From: Stenotrophomonas maltophilia
GTDB taxonomy: Bacteria > Pseudomonadota > Gammaproteobacteria > Xanthomonadales > Xanthomonadaceae
Direction: 5' to 3'
Assembly (NCBI GenBank): GCA_002364755.1
Contig: DEZI01000030.1
Coordinates: 111,420-175,419 of the forward strand
DNA length: 64,000 nt
This document shows positions 51,937 to 61,543 of the stretch, piece by piece (position 1 is the stretch's first letter; the number at the start of each line of letters is the position of its first letter). Below the pieces are notes generated by a model that ran no database searches, was not told where the DNA came from, and saw nothing but the letters and a program-made list of their open reading frames with translations. Both the position numbers and the translations under genes were made by a program.

Positions 51937-53433
51937 ATGAAGTCCCTGCTGCACATCACCGCGCTCTGCGTCGGCCTGCTCTTTGCCCCCGCCTGCGCCG
52001 TCACTGCGTCGGCTGCCGAATCCAAGTCCGACGCCAAGGGCGACCCGACCGAAGCGCCCGCGCTGCCGGCCGATGCCTCCGCCCGCCAGAGCATCCGCCT
52101 GGCCGGCCGCACCCTCGACTACACCGCCACCGTCGGCACCCTGCCGGTGCGCGATGACAAGGGCAAGGTGATCGCCGATGTGGTGTTCACCGCCTACACC
52201 CTGCCCGGCAAGGACCGGCCTGTGACCTTCGCCCTCAATGGCGGCCCCGGCGCATCGTCGGTCTACCTCAACATGGGCGCGATCGGGCCCAAGGTGGTCA
52301 CCTTCGGTTCGGAAGGCGACAGCGCCTCGGCACCGGCCACCCTGCACGACAATCCCGGCACGTGGCTGGACTTCACCGACCTGGTGTTCATCGATCCGGT
52401 CGGCACCGGCTTCAGCCGCGCCCGCATTGGCGATGACGAGGCGAAGAAGCAGCTGTACAACCCCAGCGCCGACATCGAGTACCTGTCGCGCTCGATCTAC
52501 GACTGGCTGCTGCGCAACCAGCGCATGGGCGCGCGCAAGTACCTGACCGGTGAAAGCTACGGCGGCTACCGCGGCCCGCGCATCACCCACTACCTGCAGA
52601 CGCGCCTGGGCGTGGCGATGAACGGCCTGGTGCTGGTGTCGCCGTACCTGAGCCCGACCCTGGAAGACAACGCCGACGTCTCGCCGATGGCGTGGATGCA
52701 GACGCTGCCGTCGATCGCGGCGGCGCACCTGGAGCGCCAGGGCAAGCTGACCGACGCGGCGATGCGCGAGGTGGTCGAGTACACCCGTGGCGACTACGCG
52801 ACCGCGCTGATGAAGGGACGCAGCGATCCGCAGGCAACCGAAGCGATGCTGCGCCGGGTGACCGAGATGACCGGGCTGGACCCGCAGTTCGTGCGCCGCG
52901 CCGGTGGCCGCCTGGAAACCCAGGCCTACCTGCGCGAGGTGTTCCGCGACAAGGGCACGCTGGGCAGCCGCTACGATTCCAACGTGACCGCGTTCGATCC
53001 GTTCCCGAACGATCCGGAACAGCGTGCCAATGATCCGCTGCTGGACAGCATCATCGCGCCGACGACCACGGCGATGGTCGACTTCGTCACCCGCGTGGTC
53101 GGCTGGAAGGTCGATGCGCGGTACCAGGCGCTGAACTACGACGTGAACCGGCTGTGGGACCGCGGTGGCGAGCTGCGCCAGGGGGCGGTGACCCAGCTGC
53201 GCCAGGCAGTGGCGATCGACCCGCACCTGCAGGTGCTGATCGTGCATGGCTGGAACGACCTGTCGTGCCCGTTCATGGGGTCGATCCTGACGGTGGACCA
53301 GATGCCGACGATGGGCAGCAACCCGGATCGGGTGCAGGTGCGCAGCTATCCGGGTGGGCACATGTTCTACAGCCGGGCGGACAGCCAGGCGGCGTTCCGG
53401 AAGGATGTGCAGGCGCTGTTCCAGCGCAATTGA
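51937..53433 (+). CDS. Secreted S10-family serine carboxypeptidase
   Basis: The 498-residue protein has a signal peptide (about 1-28) and the S10 core: NGGPGASSVYLNMGAIGPK, the nucleophile motif LTGESYGGYRGPRI, the acid in VLIVHGWNDLSCPF and the histidine in SYPGGHMFY. It should remove C-terminal residues in the periplasm or outside. Single gene between repeats; a bidirectional terminator ends the region. Confidence 0.88.
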   Translation: MKSLLHITALCVGLLFAPACAVTASAAESKSDAKGDPTEAPALPADASARQSIRLAGRTLDYTATVGTLPVRDDKGKVIADVVFTAYTLPGKDRPVTFALNGGPGASSVYLNMGAIGPKVVTFGSEGDSASAPATLHDNPGTWLDFTDLVFIDPVGTGFSRARIGDDEAKKQLYNPSADIEYLSRSIYDWLLRNQRMGARKYLTGESYGGYRGPRITHYLQTRLGVAMNGLVLVSPYLSPTLEDNADVSPMAWMQTLPSIAAAHLERQGKLTDAAMREVVEYTRGDYATALMKGRSDPQATEAMLRRVTEMTGLDPQFVRRAGGRLETQAYLREVFRDKGTLGSRYDSNVTAFDPFPNDPEQRANDPLLDSIIAPTTTAMVDFVTRVVGWKVDARYQALNYDVNRLWDRGGELRQGAVTQLRQAVAIDPHLQVLIVHGWNDLSCPFMGSILTVDQMPTMGSNPDRVQVRSYPGGHMFYSRADSQAAFRKDVQALFQRN

Positions 53434-53444
53434 TGGGTGGTGGT

Positions 53445-53694
53445 GGCCGGGCCTGCGGCCCGGCACCCGCTGACCGCCACGGCAACGGCAACTTCAACGT
53501 CAAAAGCCAGTTTTCCGTGGGCTGGCGAGGTGAGGTGGACAGGCGGGGGACGGCAAAAACTGCTCCTGCGTGCCTCGTAGAGCGCCATCCATGGCGCTCT
53601 GCGCCCCCGCCTGTCCACACCACCCCGCCGCTGACAGGTTCCTGGCGCTGTTGGAACTTGTTGCTGTTGGTGGGTGCCGACCGTTGGTCGGCAC
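53445..53694 (+). repeat. Composite intergenic repeat, copy E (full)
   Basis: The 342-base gap between the S10 and Pit genes holds this element and a terminator. Modules: GCCGGGCC/GGCCCGGC hairpin (53445-53466), AACGGCAAC(TTC)AACGTCAAAAGCC, a 25-bp outer arm (53525-53549), inner SMAG with GTAG and perfect AGAGCGCCAT/ATGGCGCTCT arms (53579-53600), the matching outer arm (53604-53628; 22 of 25 pairs), CTGTTGGAAC and a GTGCCGACC/GGTCGGCAC hairpin (53674-53694). Confidence 0.7.
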
Positions 53695-53723
53695 GGTGGG
53701 TACGGAAAAATGATCTGCCCATG

Positions 53724-53755
53724 AAAAAAGCCCGCCGGATGCCGGCGGGCTTTTT
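53724..53755. terminator. Bidirectional terminator between S10 peptidase and Pit genes
   Basis: A 9-bp GCCCGCCGG/CCGGCGGGC stem (loop ATG) is flanked by six A on the left and five T on the right, so it works on both strands. Confidence 0.9.
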
Positions 53756-53775
53756 CGTTTATCGGGCTGCTGGCC

Positions 53776-54897
53776 TCAGGTCCAGCCGAACAGCTCGAAC
53801 AGCTTCAGGATCAGGTACGCACAGCCGCCGGCGGCGGGAATGGTCAGGATCCAGGCCCAGACGATGCGCTCGATCACACCGAACCTCAGCGAGCGCGGGT
53901 TCTTGGCGAAGCCCACGCCCATGATGGCGGTGGAGATGCTGTGGGTGGTCGAGACCGGCATGCCGAAGTGGGCCGCCAGGGTCAGGATCGTGGCCGAGCT
54001 GGTCTCCGCGGCGAAGCCGTGGATCGGGTGCAGCTTGACCATCTTGTGGCCCAGGGTCTTGATGATCTTCCAGCCGCCCGAGGCGGTACCGGCGGCCATC
54101 ACCACCGCACAGGTCAGCACGATCCACATCGCGATGCCGTCACCGGCGTGCGCGTCCGGGTGCATGAAGGCCAGCCACGACGGCAGGTCGTTCAACGCGC
54201 CGGTGGCTTCGGCACCGATCAGGGTCATCGCGATGATGCCCATGGTCTTCTGCGCGTCGTTGTGGCCGTGGGCGAAGCCCATGTAGGCCGCCGAGGCGAT
54301 CTGCGCCTTGCCGAAGAAGGCATTGACGATGCGCGGGCGCGCCAGGCGGCCGATGGCGCCGCCGATCTTGGCCAGGCCGGCGATGATCGCCCACAGCAGC
54401 ACCATCACCAGGATGCCGAGCAGGAAGCCGGCGATCGGCGAGGTGATCATCGGCACGAACACCTTCCACAGCAGGCCCTTGTTCTGTGCCCAGCTGCCCA
54501 GGCGCTCGGACCAGATCAGCGCGTCCCAGTTGTTGTGGGCCGCGGCCAGGCCGGCACCGCACAGGCCACCGATCAGCGCGTGCGAGGAGGAGGACGGCAG
54601 GCCCTTCCACCAGGTGATCAGGTTCCAGATGATGCCGCCCAGCAGCGCGCAGAGGATCACCTGCGGGGTGACGTCCACGACGTTGGTGTTGAGCAGGCCC
54701 GAGGCGATGGTGAGCGCGACCGCGGTGCCGGTGAGCGCACCGAGCAGGTTCATGCCCGCCGCCAGCATCACCGCCCAGCCGGGCGAGAGCACTTTGGTCG
54801 CCACCACGGTGGCAATGGAATTGGCAGTGTCGTGGAAGCCGTTGATGAACTCGAAGACGAGCGCGGCCAGGATCACCACCAGGACAAGGGTCAACAT
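53776..54897 (-). CDS. Inorganic phosphate transporter (PiT family)
   Basis: The 373-residue protein has ten or so membrane helices and the two PiT signature regions: FINGFHDTANSIATVVATKVL at the N-terminus and GFAHGHNDAQKTMGIIAM in the second half. It takes up phosphate (metal-phosphate) with protons or sodium. The DUF47 gene precedes it by 13 bases, its usual partner. Confidence 0.93.
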   Translation of the reverse strand: MLTLVLVVILAALVFEFINGFHDTANSIATVVATKVLSPGWAVMLAAGMNLLGALTGTAVALTIASGLLNTNVVDVTPQVILCALLGGIIWNLITWWKGLPSSSSHALIGGLCGAGLAAAHNNWDALIWSERLGSWAQNKGLLWKVFVPMITSPIAGFLLGILVMVLLWAIIAGLAKIGGAIGRLARPRIVNAFFGKAQIASAAYMGFAHGHNDAQKTMGIIAMTLIGAEATGALNDLPSWLAFMHPDAHAGDGIAMWIVLTCAVVMAAGTASGGWKIIKTLGHKMVKLHPIHGFAAETSSATILTLAAHFGMPVSTTHSISTAIMGVGFAKNPRSLRFGVIERIVWAWILTIPAAGGCAYLILKLFELFGWT

Positions 54898-54910
54898 GCG
54901 GCGGCGTCCG

Positions 54911-55537
54911 TCAGCTGTTCTTCAACACGATCTGGTACGCCACGACGCCAGCCTCGCGGCAGCGGTCGATGGCCTTTTCCAGGATCTCGAAGAATTCCTT
55001 CAGCAGGAACATCTGCAGGTTGTCGAGGCGGCCCGAGTAGATGTCACGGTACAGCTCGAGCATCAGGCGGTCGGCCTCGTTCTCCAGCGAGCGCAGCTTC
55101 TCGTTCAGCGCGGTCATGCGGTCCAGGTTCATGTGGCGCAGGTCGGCCACCATCTCCACCACCACGCCGGCGGCCTGTTCCAACATCGCCGCGCGCGGCG
55201 CGAAGTCGATGTGCTCCAGGTGGGTCGTGGCCAGCGAATAGCGATCGGCGAACTTCTCGATCTGCTTCGGAATCTTGTACAGGGCCGAGCCCAGCGCTTC
55301 GATGTCCTCGCGCTCGATCGGGGTCATGAAGCTGTCCACCAGCGCCTGGCTGATCTTGTCCGAGGCCGCGCGCTCGCGCAGGCGGGCCAGCTTGAAGGCG
55401 TCCAGCGCCGGCTGGCGATCGGCCTCGCGCAGCATCGAATGCAGCGCCTTGGCAGCGTCATTGGCCGCGACGGCGGCCTCATCGAGCAGGGTGTAGAACT
55501 GTTTGCCGGAACCGAAAATGGTCTGCAGAGAGAACAT
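54911..55537 (-). CDS. DUF47 (PhoU-like) Pit accessory protein
   Basis: The 208-residue protein is helical and opens MFSLQTIFGSGKQFYTLLDEAA with the acidic PIEREDIEAL motif at about residue 72, typical of DUF47/PhoU-like proteins. It probably regulates the adjacent Pit transporter. The start at 55537 removes an atypical 12-residue extension. It is followed by 277 bases up to the CorC-like gene, which include a TAAGAT -10 candidate. Confidence 0.88.
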   Translation of the reverse strand: MFSLQTIFGSGKQFYTLLDEAAVAANDAAKALHSMLREADRQPALDAFKLARLRERAASDKISQALVDSFMTPIEREDIEALGSALYKIPKQIEKFADRYSLATTHLEHIDFAPRAAMLEQAAGVVVEMVADLRHMNLDRMTALNEKLRSLENEADRLMLELYRDIYSGRLDNLQMFLLKEFFEILEKAIDRCREAGVVAYQIVLKNS

Positions 55538-55814
55538 TGAGAAACCTGTCAGCCGTCGCGGGAAGGACGGCACCAGGACGAATTATGACGGCTAGATGAC
55601 CATTCCGGGTATCCCCGCCCGCCAAGAGGGGGTGACTCCCCCCAACCTGAACAGGTAGTTGCCACCCTGCCACGGGCCTTTGCTAAGATGCCAGCGCGCC
55701 CCCGGGCGCACCTTATGGACGACGACCCTAACCCCCCTGCGCCGCGCCGGACCCCGTTCCTGAGCGCCTGCCGCCACTGCAAGCACCCGCCCTCCCTGCC
55801 ACCAACCGGGGACG

Positions 55815-57134
55815 ATGCCCGTGTTTGAAATGATCCTGATTGTCTTCGCGCTTGTTCTTCTGAACGGCTTCTTTGCCATGTCCGAGATGTCGGTCATGAC
55901 CTCGCGCAAGAGCCGCCTGAAGCAGATGGCGGCCACCTCCAAGCGCGCAGCCAAGGCGCTGGAGCTCTCCGAGAAGCCCGAAAGCTTCCTGTCCACCGTC
56001 CAGATCGGCATTACCGTCATCGGTGTCCTGACCGGCTATCTGGGCGGTGAGGCGCTGGGCGAAGCCTTCGGCGGCTGGATCGAGGGGCTGATGCCCGGCT
56101 TTGCCTATGCCGGCAAGATCGGCACGGTGCTGGCCGTCAGCCTGATCACCTTCATCACCCTGATCTTCGGCGAGCTGGTGCCCAAGCGCCTGGCCCTGAC
56201 CCGGTCGGAGGCCATCGCCGGCCTGGTGGCCATGCCGATGAGCTGGCTGGCCAAGCTGGCCCTGCCCTTCGTCTGGTTGCTGTCCAAGACCACCCAGCTG
56301 ATGCTGAAGGTGATGGGCCTGGGCCAGGACGAGGCCGCCCAGGTGACCGAAGAAGAGATCCGCATGCTGGTGGCCGAGAGCCACGAGGCCGGCGTGATCG
56401 ACACCCATGAGCGCGACATGATGAACCGTGTCATGCGCCTGGGCGACCGCACCGCCGACAGCCTGATGACCCCGCGTAATCGCATCGCCTGGCTGGACAC
56501 CCAGGCGGGGCTGGAGCGCAACCTGGAAATCATGGCCGAGCACGAGTTCTCGCGGTACCCGGTGCTGCGCGACAACGACATGGACGTGGTCGGCATCCTG
56601 GAGCTGAAGTCGCTGGCCACGCGCATGGCGCGTGGTGACAACGCGCTGTTCCAGACCCTGCGCGAGCCGCTGTACGTTTCCGAATCGACCCACGCGATGA
56701 AGCTGCTGGAGATCTTCCGCGAGGAACAGCAGTCGATGGCGCTGGTGGTGGACGAGTACGGCGAAATCCAGGGACTGGTGACCATCAGCGACCTGATGGG
56801 CGCGGTGGTCGGCCGCCTGCAGGCGGTGGAAAACGCCGACGAAGATGCCCTGGTGGTGACCCGCGAAGACGGCTCGCTGCTGGTGGACGGCTCGCTGCCG
56901 ATCGAGGACCTGCGCGAACTGATCGGCAGCAACGAGCTGCCCGACGCCGAAGACGGCGACTACTACACGCTGGCCGGCATGTGCATCCATTACTTCGGCC
57001 GCATCCCGCACGCGGGCGAATACTTCGACTGGGCCGGTTGGCGCTTCGAGGTGGTCGACCTGGATGGCGCGCGCGTGGACAAGCTGCTGCTGCGCACCCT
57101 GTCCGACGAGCAGGCCGATGAGCTCACCGCCTGA
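55815..57134 (+). CDS. CorC/HlyC-type transporter-associated protein (CNNM family)
   Basis: The 439-residue protein has an N-terminal DUF21 membrane domain (about four helices in residues 1-190), two CBS domains (about 210-340) and the C-terminal CorC_HlyC domain (DGSLPIEDLRELIGSNELP). Family members move or regulate Mg2+/Co2+. It is often called hemolysin-like for historical reasons. The next gene overlaps its 3' end. Confidence 0.9.
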   Translation: MPVFEMILIVFALVLLNGFFAMSEMSVMTSRKSRLKQMAATSKRAAKALELSEKPESFLSTVQIGITVIGVLTGYLGGEALGEAFGGWIEGLMPGFAYAGKIGTVLAVSLITFITLIFGELVPKRLALTRSEAIAGLVAMPMSWLAKLALPFVWLLSKTTQLMLKVMGLGQDEAAQVTEEEIRMLVAESHEAGVIDTHERDMMNRVMRLGDRTADSLMTPRNRIAWLDTQAGLERNLEIMAEHEFSRYPVLRDNDMDVVGILELKSLATRMARGDNALFQTLREPLYVSESTHAMKLLEIFREEQQSMALVVDEYGEIQGLVTISDLMGAVVGRLQAVENADEDALVVTREDGSLLVDGSLPIEDLRELIGSNELPDAEDGDYYTLAGMCIHYFGRIPHAGEYFDWAGWRFEVVDLDGARVDKLLLRTLSDEQADELTA

Positions 57135-57789
57135 GTCCAACCAGGCGCCGCACGCCGGATCGGGCGAGCGGCGCCCGACCTACCGCAACGAGGGCATCCG
57201 CACCCTGCTGGCGATGTTCGCTTCGGGCGACCCGGCCGAGCACATGCCGCTCGGGCAGATCCTGAAGGACCTGCAGCAGAGCGCCTTCGGCGTATTCCTG
57301 TTCGTGGCCATACTGCCCGCCTTCATTCCGATCCCGGGCATGGGCGGCGCGGTCAGCGGGCCGCTGGTGGCGCTGATCGGGCTGCAGATGCTGTTCTGCC
57401 GGCGCAAGCCGTGGCTGCCCGGTTTCATTGCCCGCCGCGGGCCGAAGCGCGGCACCATGCACAGCTTCCTGGATCGCATCGACCGTCCGCTGCGGCGGTT
57501 GGACCGGATGCTGTCGCCGCGCATGCCGCAGCTGCTGATCCCGCTGCCGGCGCATGCGTTCACCGGCCTGCTGCTGGTGCTGCTGGGCGTGCTGCTGTCG
57601 CTGCCGATCCCGTTCACCAACTTCCTGTTCGGCTTCCAGCTGCTGCTGTTCGCGCTGGCGCTGCTGGAACGCGATGGGACGTTGATGCTGTTCAACTGGG
57701 TTGCCGGGCTGGTGGCGATCGCCTTCTTCGGCTTCAGTTCCGGGCAGCTGGTGGGCTATACGGTGGAGCTGTTCCAGCGCTGGTTCTGA
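57118..57789 (+). CDS. ExoD-family membrane protein
   Basis: The 223-residue protein has four or more membrane segments and the ExoD motifs LQQSAFGVFLFVAILPAFIPIPGMGGAVSGPLV and LFCRRKPWLPGFI. ExoD is linked to exopolysaccharide and stress in rhizobia; the exact job is unknown. The ATG lies inside the CorC-like 3' end (overlap of 17), so the two are co-translated. Confidence 0.85.
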   Translation: MSSPPESNQAPHAGSGERRPTYRNEGIRTLLAMFASGDPAEHMPLGQILKDLQQSAFGVFLFVAILPAFIPIPGMGGAVSGPLVALIGLQMLFCRRKPWLPGFIARRGPKRGTMHSFLDRIDRPLRRLDRMLSPRMPQLLIPLPAHAFTGLLLVLLGVLLSLPIPFTNFLFGFQLLLFALALLERDGTLMLFNWVAGLVAIAFFGFSSGQLVGYTVELFQRWF

Positions 57790-57820
57790 GTGCTGGCATC
57801 CATTTCAACGCCCTGGCAGA

Positions 57821-57974
57821 GCCGGCAGTTGGCCGGCACTACCCTCCGCTGATGACATGATCATCCACGCATGGCGTGGACCCACTGGATCGCGCGGGCG
57901 ACATGGACCGATGCGGATATCGCGCGGGCGGCGTAGACCAATGCGTAAGCAGTAGATCCACGCCATGCCTGGAT
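57821..57974. repeat. SMAG-type hairpins after exoD
   Basis: A GCCGGC/GCCGGC stem ending in CTAC (57821-57842, GTAG on the minus strand), an ATCCACGC...GTGGA half copy (57862-57882) and GTAGATCCACGCC...CTGGAT (57952-57974). They fill the gap between the converging ExoD and PPOX-fold genes. Confidence 0.65.
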
Positions 57975-58013
57975 GAAGCCGCGGCAGCGCCGGGCCATGC
58001 CCGGCGGAATTGC

Positions 58014-58511
58014 TCACCGCAGGTCAATGAACCCGTTATCGCCCAGCTGTGCCGGCTCGTCCTGCACCGCCGACAGCACGAAGCTCAGCGCCTTGCCCAG
58101 CAGCGTGCCAGGGCCATCCCAGTACTCCGCCGAATCGGCGCGCACGTGGATCAGCCGCAGGTTCGGGTCATCCTTGCCGCCCGGGAAGAACAGCTTCATC
58201 GGCGGCGACCACAGCTCTTCGATCTTCGCCCGGTCATCGACGATGCGCGCACGTCCGGCCACTGACACGTACGTGTTCTTCGATGGCGAGGCATAGGCCA
58301 CGTTGACCCGCGGATTGAGCGCGATCTCGGCCACCTTCGGGCTGTCGGCAGCGGTGGCGAACCAGAGGTCGCCATCGAAGGCGACCTGCTGGGTGCCCAG
58401 CGGGCGGCTGTACAGGCGGCCGTCGACGCCGACGGTGGTGAACATCGCCACCTCCACGTCCTTGATCAGTTCGGCCAGCTGGGCAATGTGTTCGGCGCGG
58501 GAATCGGCCAT
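58014..58511 (-). CDS. Pyridoxamine-phosphate oxidase-fold flavoprotein (general stress protein 26 type)
   Basis: The 165-residue protein has the split-barrel FMN fold: VEVAMFTTVGVDGRLYSRPLGTQQVAFDGDLWFATAADSPKVAEI and VSVAGRARIVDDRAKIEELW. Such proteins bind FMN or FAD and are linked to general stress; it is not PdxH, which is longer. The flavin enzyme next to it may be unrelated. Confidence 0.85.
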   Translation of the reverse strand: MADSRAEHIAQLAELIKDVEVAMFTTVGVDGRLYSRPLGTQQVAFDGDLWFATAADSPKVAEIALNPRVNVAYASPSKNTYVSVAGRARIVDDRAKIEELWSPPMKLFFPGGKDDPNLRLIHVRADSAEYWDGPGTLLGKALSFVLSAVQDEPAQLGDNGFIDLR

Positions 58512-58579
58512 GGTGGGGGCTCCGGTTGCAGGAGCCCCATCAGACCCGGTGCGGCTGCAATGCGCCGTGATGCCGATGT

Positions 58580-59575
<996 letters not shown>

Positions 59576-59670
59576 CAGGCGTACTCCATCACAAGATGTC
59601 CCCTTGCATGGGGTCGGGACGGGGCCACGGCCAGTGACGGTGGCAGGATGCTGATTCCTGCGGGGCGGGT

Positions 59671-59780
59671 GTAGAGCCGAGCCGATGCTCGGCTGCTGTT
59701 GGACCACGAAAGGCAGCCGAGCATGGGCTCGGCTCTACTTTTCACCGCTCAACGGCAGCCGAGCATGGGCTCGGCTCTAC
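59671..59780. repeat. SMAG trimer
   Basis: Three copies in 110 bases: GTAG-first at 59671-59697 and two CTAC-last copies at 59713-59738 and 59755-59780. They separate the LLM gene (start side) from the 3' end of trhO. Confidence 0.85.
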
Positions 59781-59792
59781 AGAGTCGCGCGG

Positions 59793-60560
59793 TCAGAACG
59801 CGCTGGAGCGCGGCGCGGCCAGCGGTTCGTCGACCATCGGCTGCAGCGCCGCATCCAGCGCCACGCGCTCATCGAACACGAAGCAGCGGCCCTGGTAGCC
59901 CTCGCCGCCCACTTCCTCGAAGTAACCAAGGATGCCGCCGTCGAGCTGCAGCACGTTGTCCATACCGTCGTTGACCATCCACAGCGCCGCCTTCTCGCAG
60001 CGGATGCCACCGGTGCAGAAGCTGACCACGGTGCTGCCCTTCAGCGCCTCGCGGTGCGGGGCCAGTGCCTCGGGCAGGTCGGTGAACTTGTGGATGGGCA
60101 GCACCAGCGCGTCCTTGAACGTGCCGTACTCCACTTCCTGCAGATTGCGCGTATCGAGCATCACCACCGGTTTGCCGGCATCGTCGTGGCCCTGGCGCAG
60201 CCAGCGCTGCACGGTGGCCGGGTCCACGGCCGGCGCGCGCGGGTACTCCAGCGGCTGGCCGTCATCACGGCGGAAGCTGATGATCTCGTCCTTGACCTTG
60301 GCCTTCAGGCGCGCGAACGGCTGGTGCTCGCTGAAGCTGGTCTTGACCCGCACGTCGGCAAAACGCGCATCGGCATGCAGGGCGGCGTAGAAACCCTCGA
60401 TCGCCTCCGGTGCACCGGCCAGGAACAGGTTCAGGCCCTCGCCCGCCACCAGGATGGTTCCGCGCAGCTCCGCGGCCTCGGCACGCGCCAGCAGCTGGTC
60501 GCACAGGACCTGGGGGGCGTCGATGACGGCGAAGTGGTAGGCAGCGGTATTGGCGATCAT
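59793..60560 (-). CDS. trhO: tRNA uridine(34) hydroxylase TrhO (YceA rhodanese)
   Basis: The 255-residue protein has the YceA N-terminal ferredoxin-like domain (residues 1-95, GTILVAGEGLNLFLAG) and a rhodanese domain with MLDTRNLQEVEYGTF and the catalytic cysteine C182 in FCTGGIRCEKAALWM. It hydroxylates U34 of some tRNAs to ho5U in an oxygen-dependent way. The start is followed by a hairpin pair toward the next gene. Confidence 0.93.
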   Translation of the reverse strand: MIANTAAYHFAVIDAPQVLCDQLLARAEAAELRGTILVAGEGLNLFLAGAPEAIEGFYAALHADARFADVRVKTSFSEHQPFARLKAKVKDEIISFRRDDGQPLEYPRAPAVDPATVQRWLRQGHDDAGKPVVMLDTRNLQEVEYGTFKDALVLPIHKFTDLPEALAPHREALKGSTVVSFCTGGIRCEKAALWMVNDGMDNVLQLDGGILGYFEEVGGEGYQGRCFVFDERVALDAALQPMVDEPLAAPRSSAF

Positions 60561-60600
60561 CCTGCCATTTTAGCGCCTCGCGCCCGCACAGGTAGATTCA

Positions 60601-60659
60601 GGGGTCACAGCCCTCCGCACGGCGGAGGCATCCGACCCCTTGCCGGCCAGCGGCCGGCA
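60601..60659. repeat. 39-base GGGGTC hairpin and a GGCC hairpin
   Basis: A 39-base hairpin (60601-60639) with GGGGTC...GACCCC ends and a 3-base loop matches the size and design of the copies at 29.4 and 33.3 kb. It is followed by TGCCGGCC/GGCCGGCA (60641-60659). Both lie just after the DUF6164 stop (60673) on the minus strand. Confidence 0.65.
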
Positions 60660-60672
60660 CCACCACGGGGGC

Positions 60673-61038
60673 TCAGCCCCGCAACAGCACGAACGGCAGC
60701 AGCACCAGCGCCGCCGCCACCACCATGCCCAGCAGCACCAGCGCCACGAACACCGGCCTGCGCCGCAGCAGGCTGCCGAACGTCTCGGCCGTGCCCTCGC
60801 GCAGCGCCTGCTCGCGCTCGGCACGCACCCGCACCCCGCGCGCCGCCTGGTACTCGGCCATCAGCGCCTTCGCCCGCGGCTGGTCGGCATCCTCGCTCAG
60901 CCACAGGCCGCCGTTGGAAATGCCCCACGGGCTGGGTTCGGTGCGGTACCAGGCGATGCCGTGCTGGTCCAGCAGCGTGCAGACGTCGGCGTATTCGTCG
61001 TCACCGACGTTGCGGAGATTGAGCAGGAGTTTGGCCAT
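60673..61038 (-). CDS. DUF6164-type small membrane protein
   Basis: The 121-residue protein has a soluble N-terminal part (LLNLRNVGDDEYADVCTLLDQHGIAWYRTEPSPWGISNGGLWL, resembling a DUF2007-like putative signal-transducing fold) and one C-terminal membrane helix (about 97-119). Function unknown. It is divergent from the FKBP gene across 70 bases. Confidence 0.75.
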   Translation of the reverse strand: MAKLLLNLRNVGDDEYADVCTLLDQHGIAWYRTEPSPWGISNGGLWLSEDADQPRAKALMAEYQAARGVRVRAEREQALREGTAETFGSLLRRRPVFVALVLLGMVVAAALVLLPFVLLRG

Positions 61039-61108
61039 GCGACCATGATACCCGGCACCGATGCGCTACCCTTGCCGCCCCCGACACCACCCATCCCGGA
61101 GACGCCCG

Positions 61109-61543
61109 ATGCGCCGCCTGCTGCTCCCCCTGCTGCTGTCCCTTGTCGCCGCCGGCTGTGCCCGCGAACCGGCCGGCCCGCCCCCGGGTGGCACCCTGAC
61201 CACTTTCGAGCGCATCGACACCCAGGTCGGCACCGGCGCCGAAGCCGTCCCCGGCCAGAAAGTGTCCGTGCACTACACCGGCTGGATCTACGACCAGCGC
61301 ACCGAAAGCAAGCATGGCAAGACCTTCGACAGCTCGGTCGGCCGCGGCGAGCCCTTCACCTTCACGCTCGGCGCCGGCCAGGTCATCCGCGGCTGGGATG
61401 AGGGCGTGGCCGGCATGAAGGTGGGCGGCAAGCGCACCCTGATGATTCCTCCGGCCTATGGCTATGGCGACCGCGGCATCGGCCCGATCCCGGCCGGTTC
61501 CTCGCTGGTGTTCGATGTCGAGCTGCTCGATGTCAAACCGTAA
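61109..61543 (+). CDS. FKBP-type peptidyl-prolyl isomerase lipoprotein
   Basis: The 144-residue protein has a lipoprotein signal (LVAAGC, C17) and one FKBP domain (about 40-144) with VSVHYTGWIYD, FTFTLGAGQVIRGWDEGVAGMKVGGKRTLMIPPAYGYG. It should catalyse proline isomerisation in the periplasm, attached to a membrane. The ATG at 61109 is used as it gives the signal; the flavoprotein gene overlaps its end by 14 bases. Confidence 0.9.
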   Translation: MRRLLLPLLLSLVAAGCAREPAGPPPGGTLTTFERIDTQVGTGAEAVPGQKVSVHYTGWIYDQRTESKHGKTFDSSVGRGEPFTFTLGAGQVIRGWDEGVAGMKVGGKRTLMIPPAYGYGDRGIGPIPAGSSLVFDVELLDVKP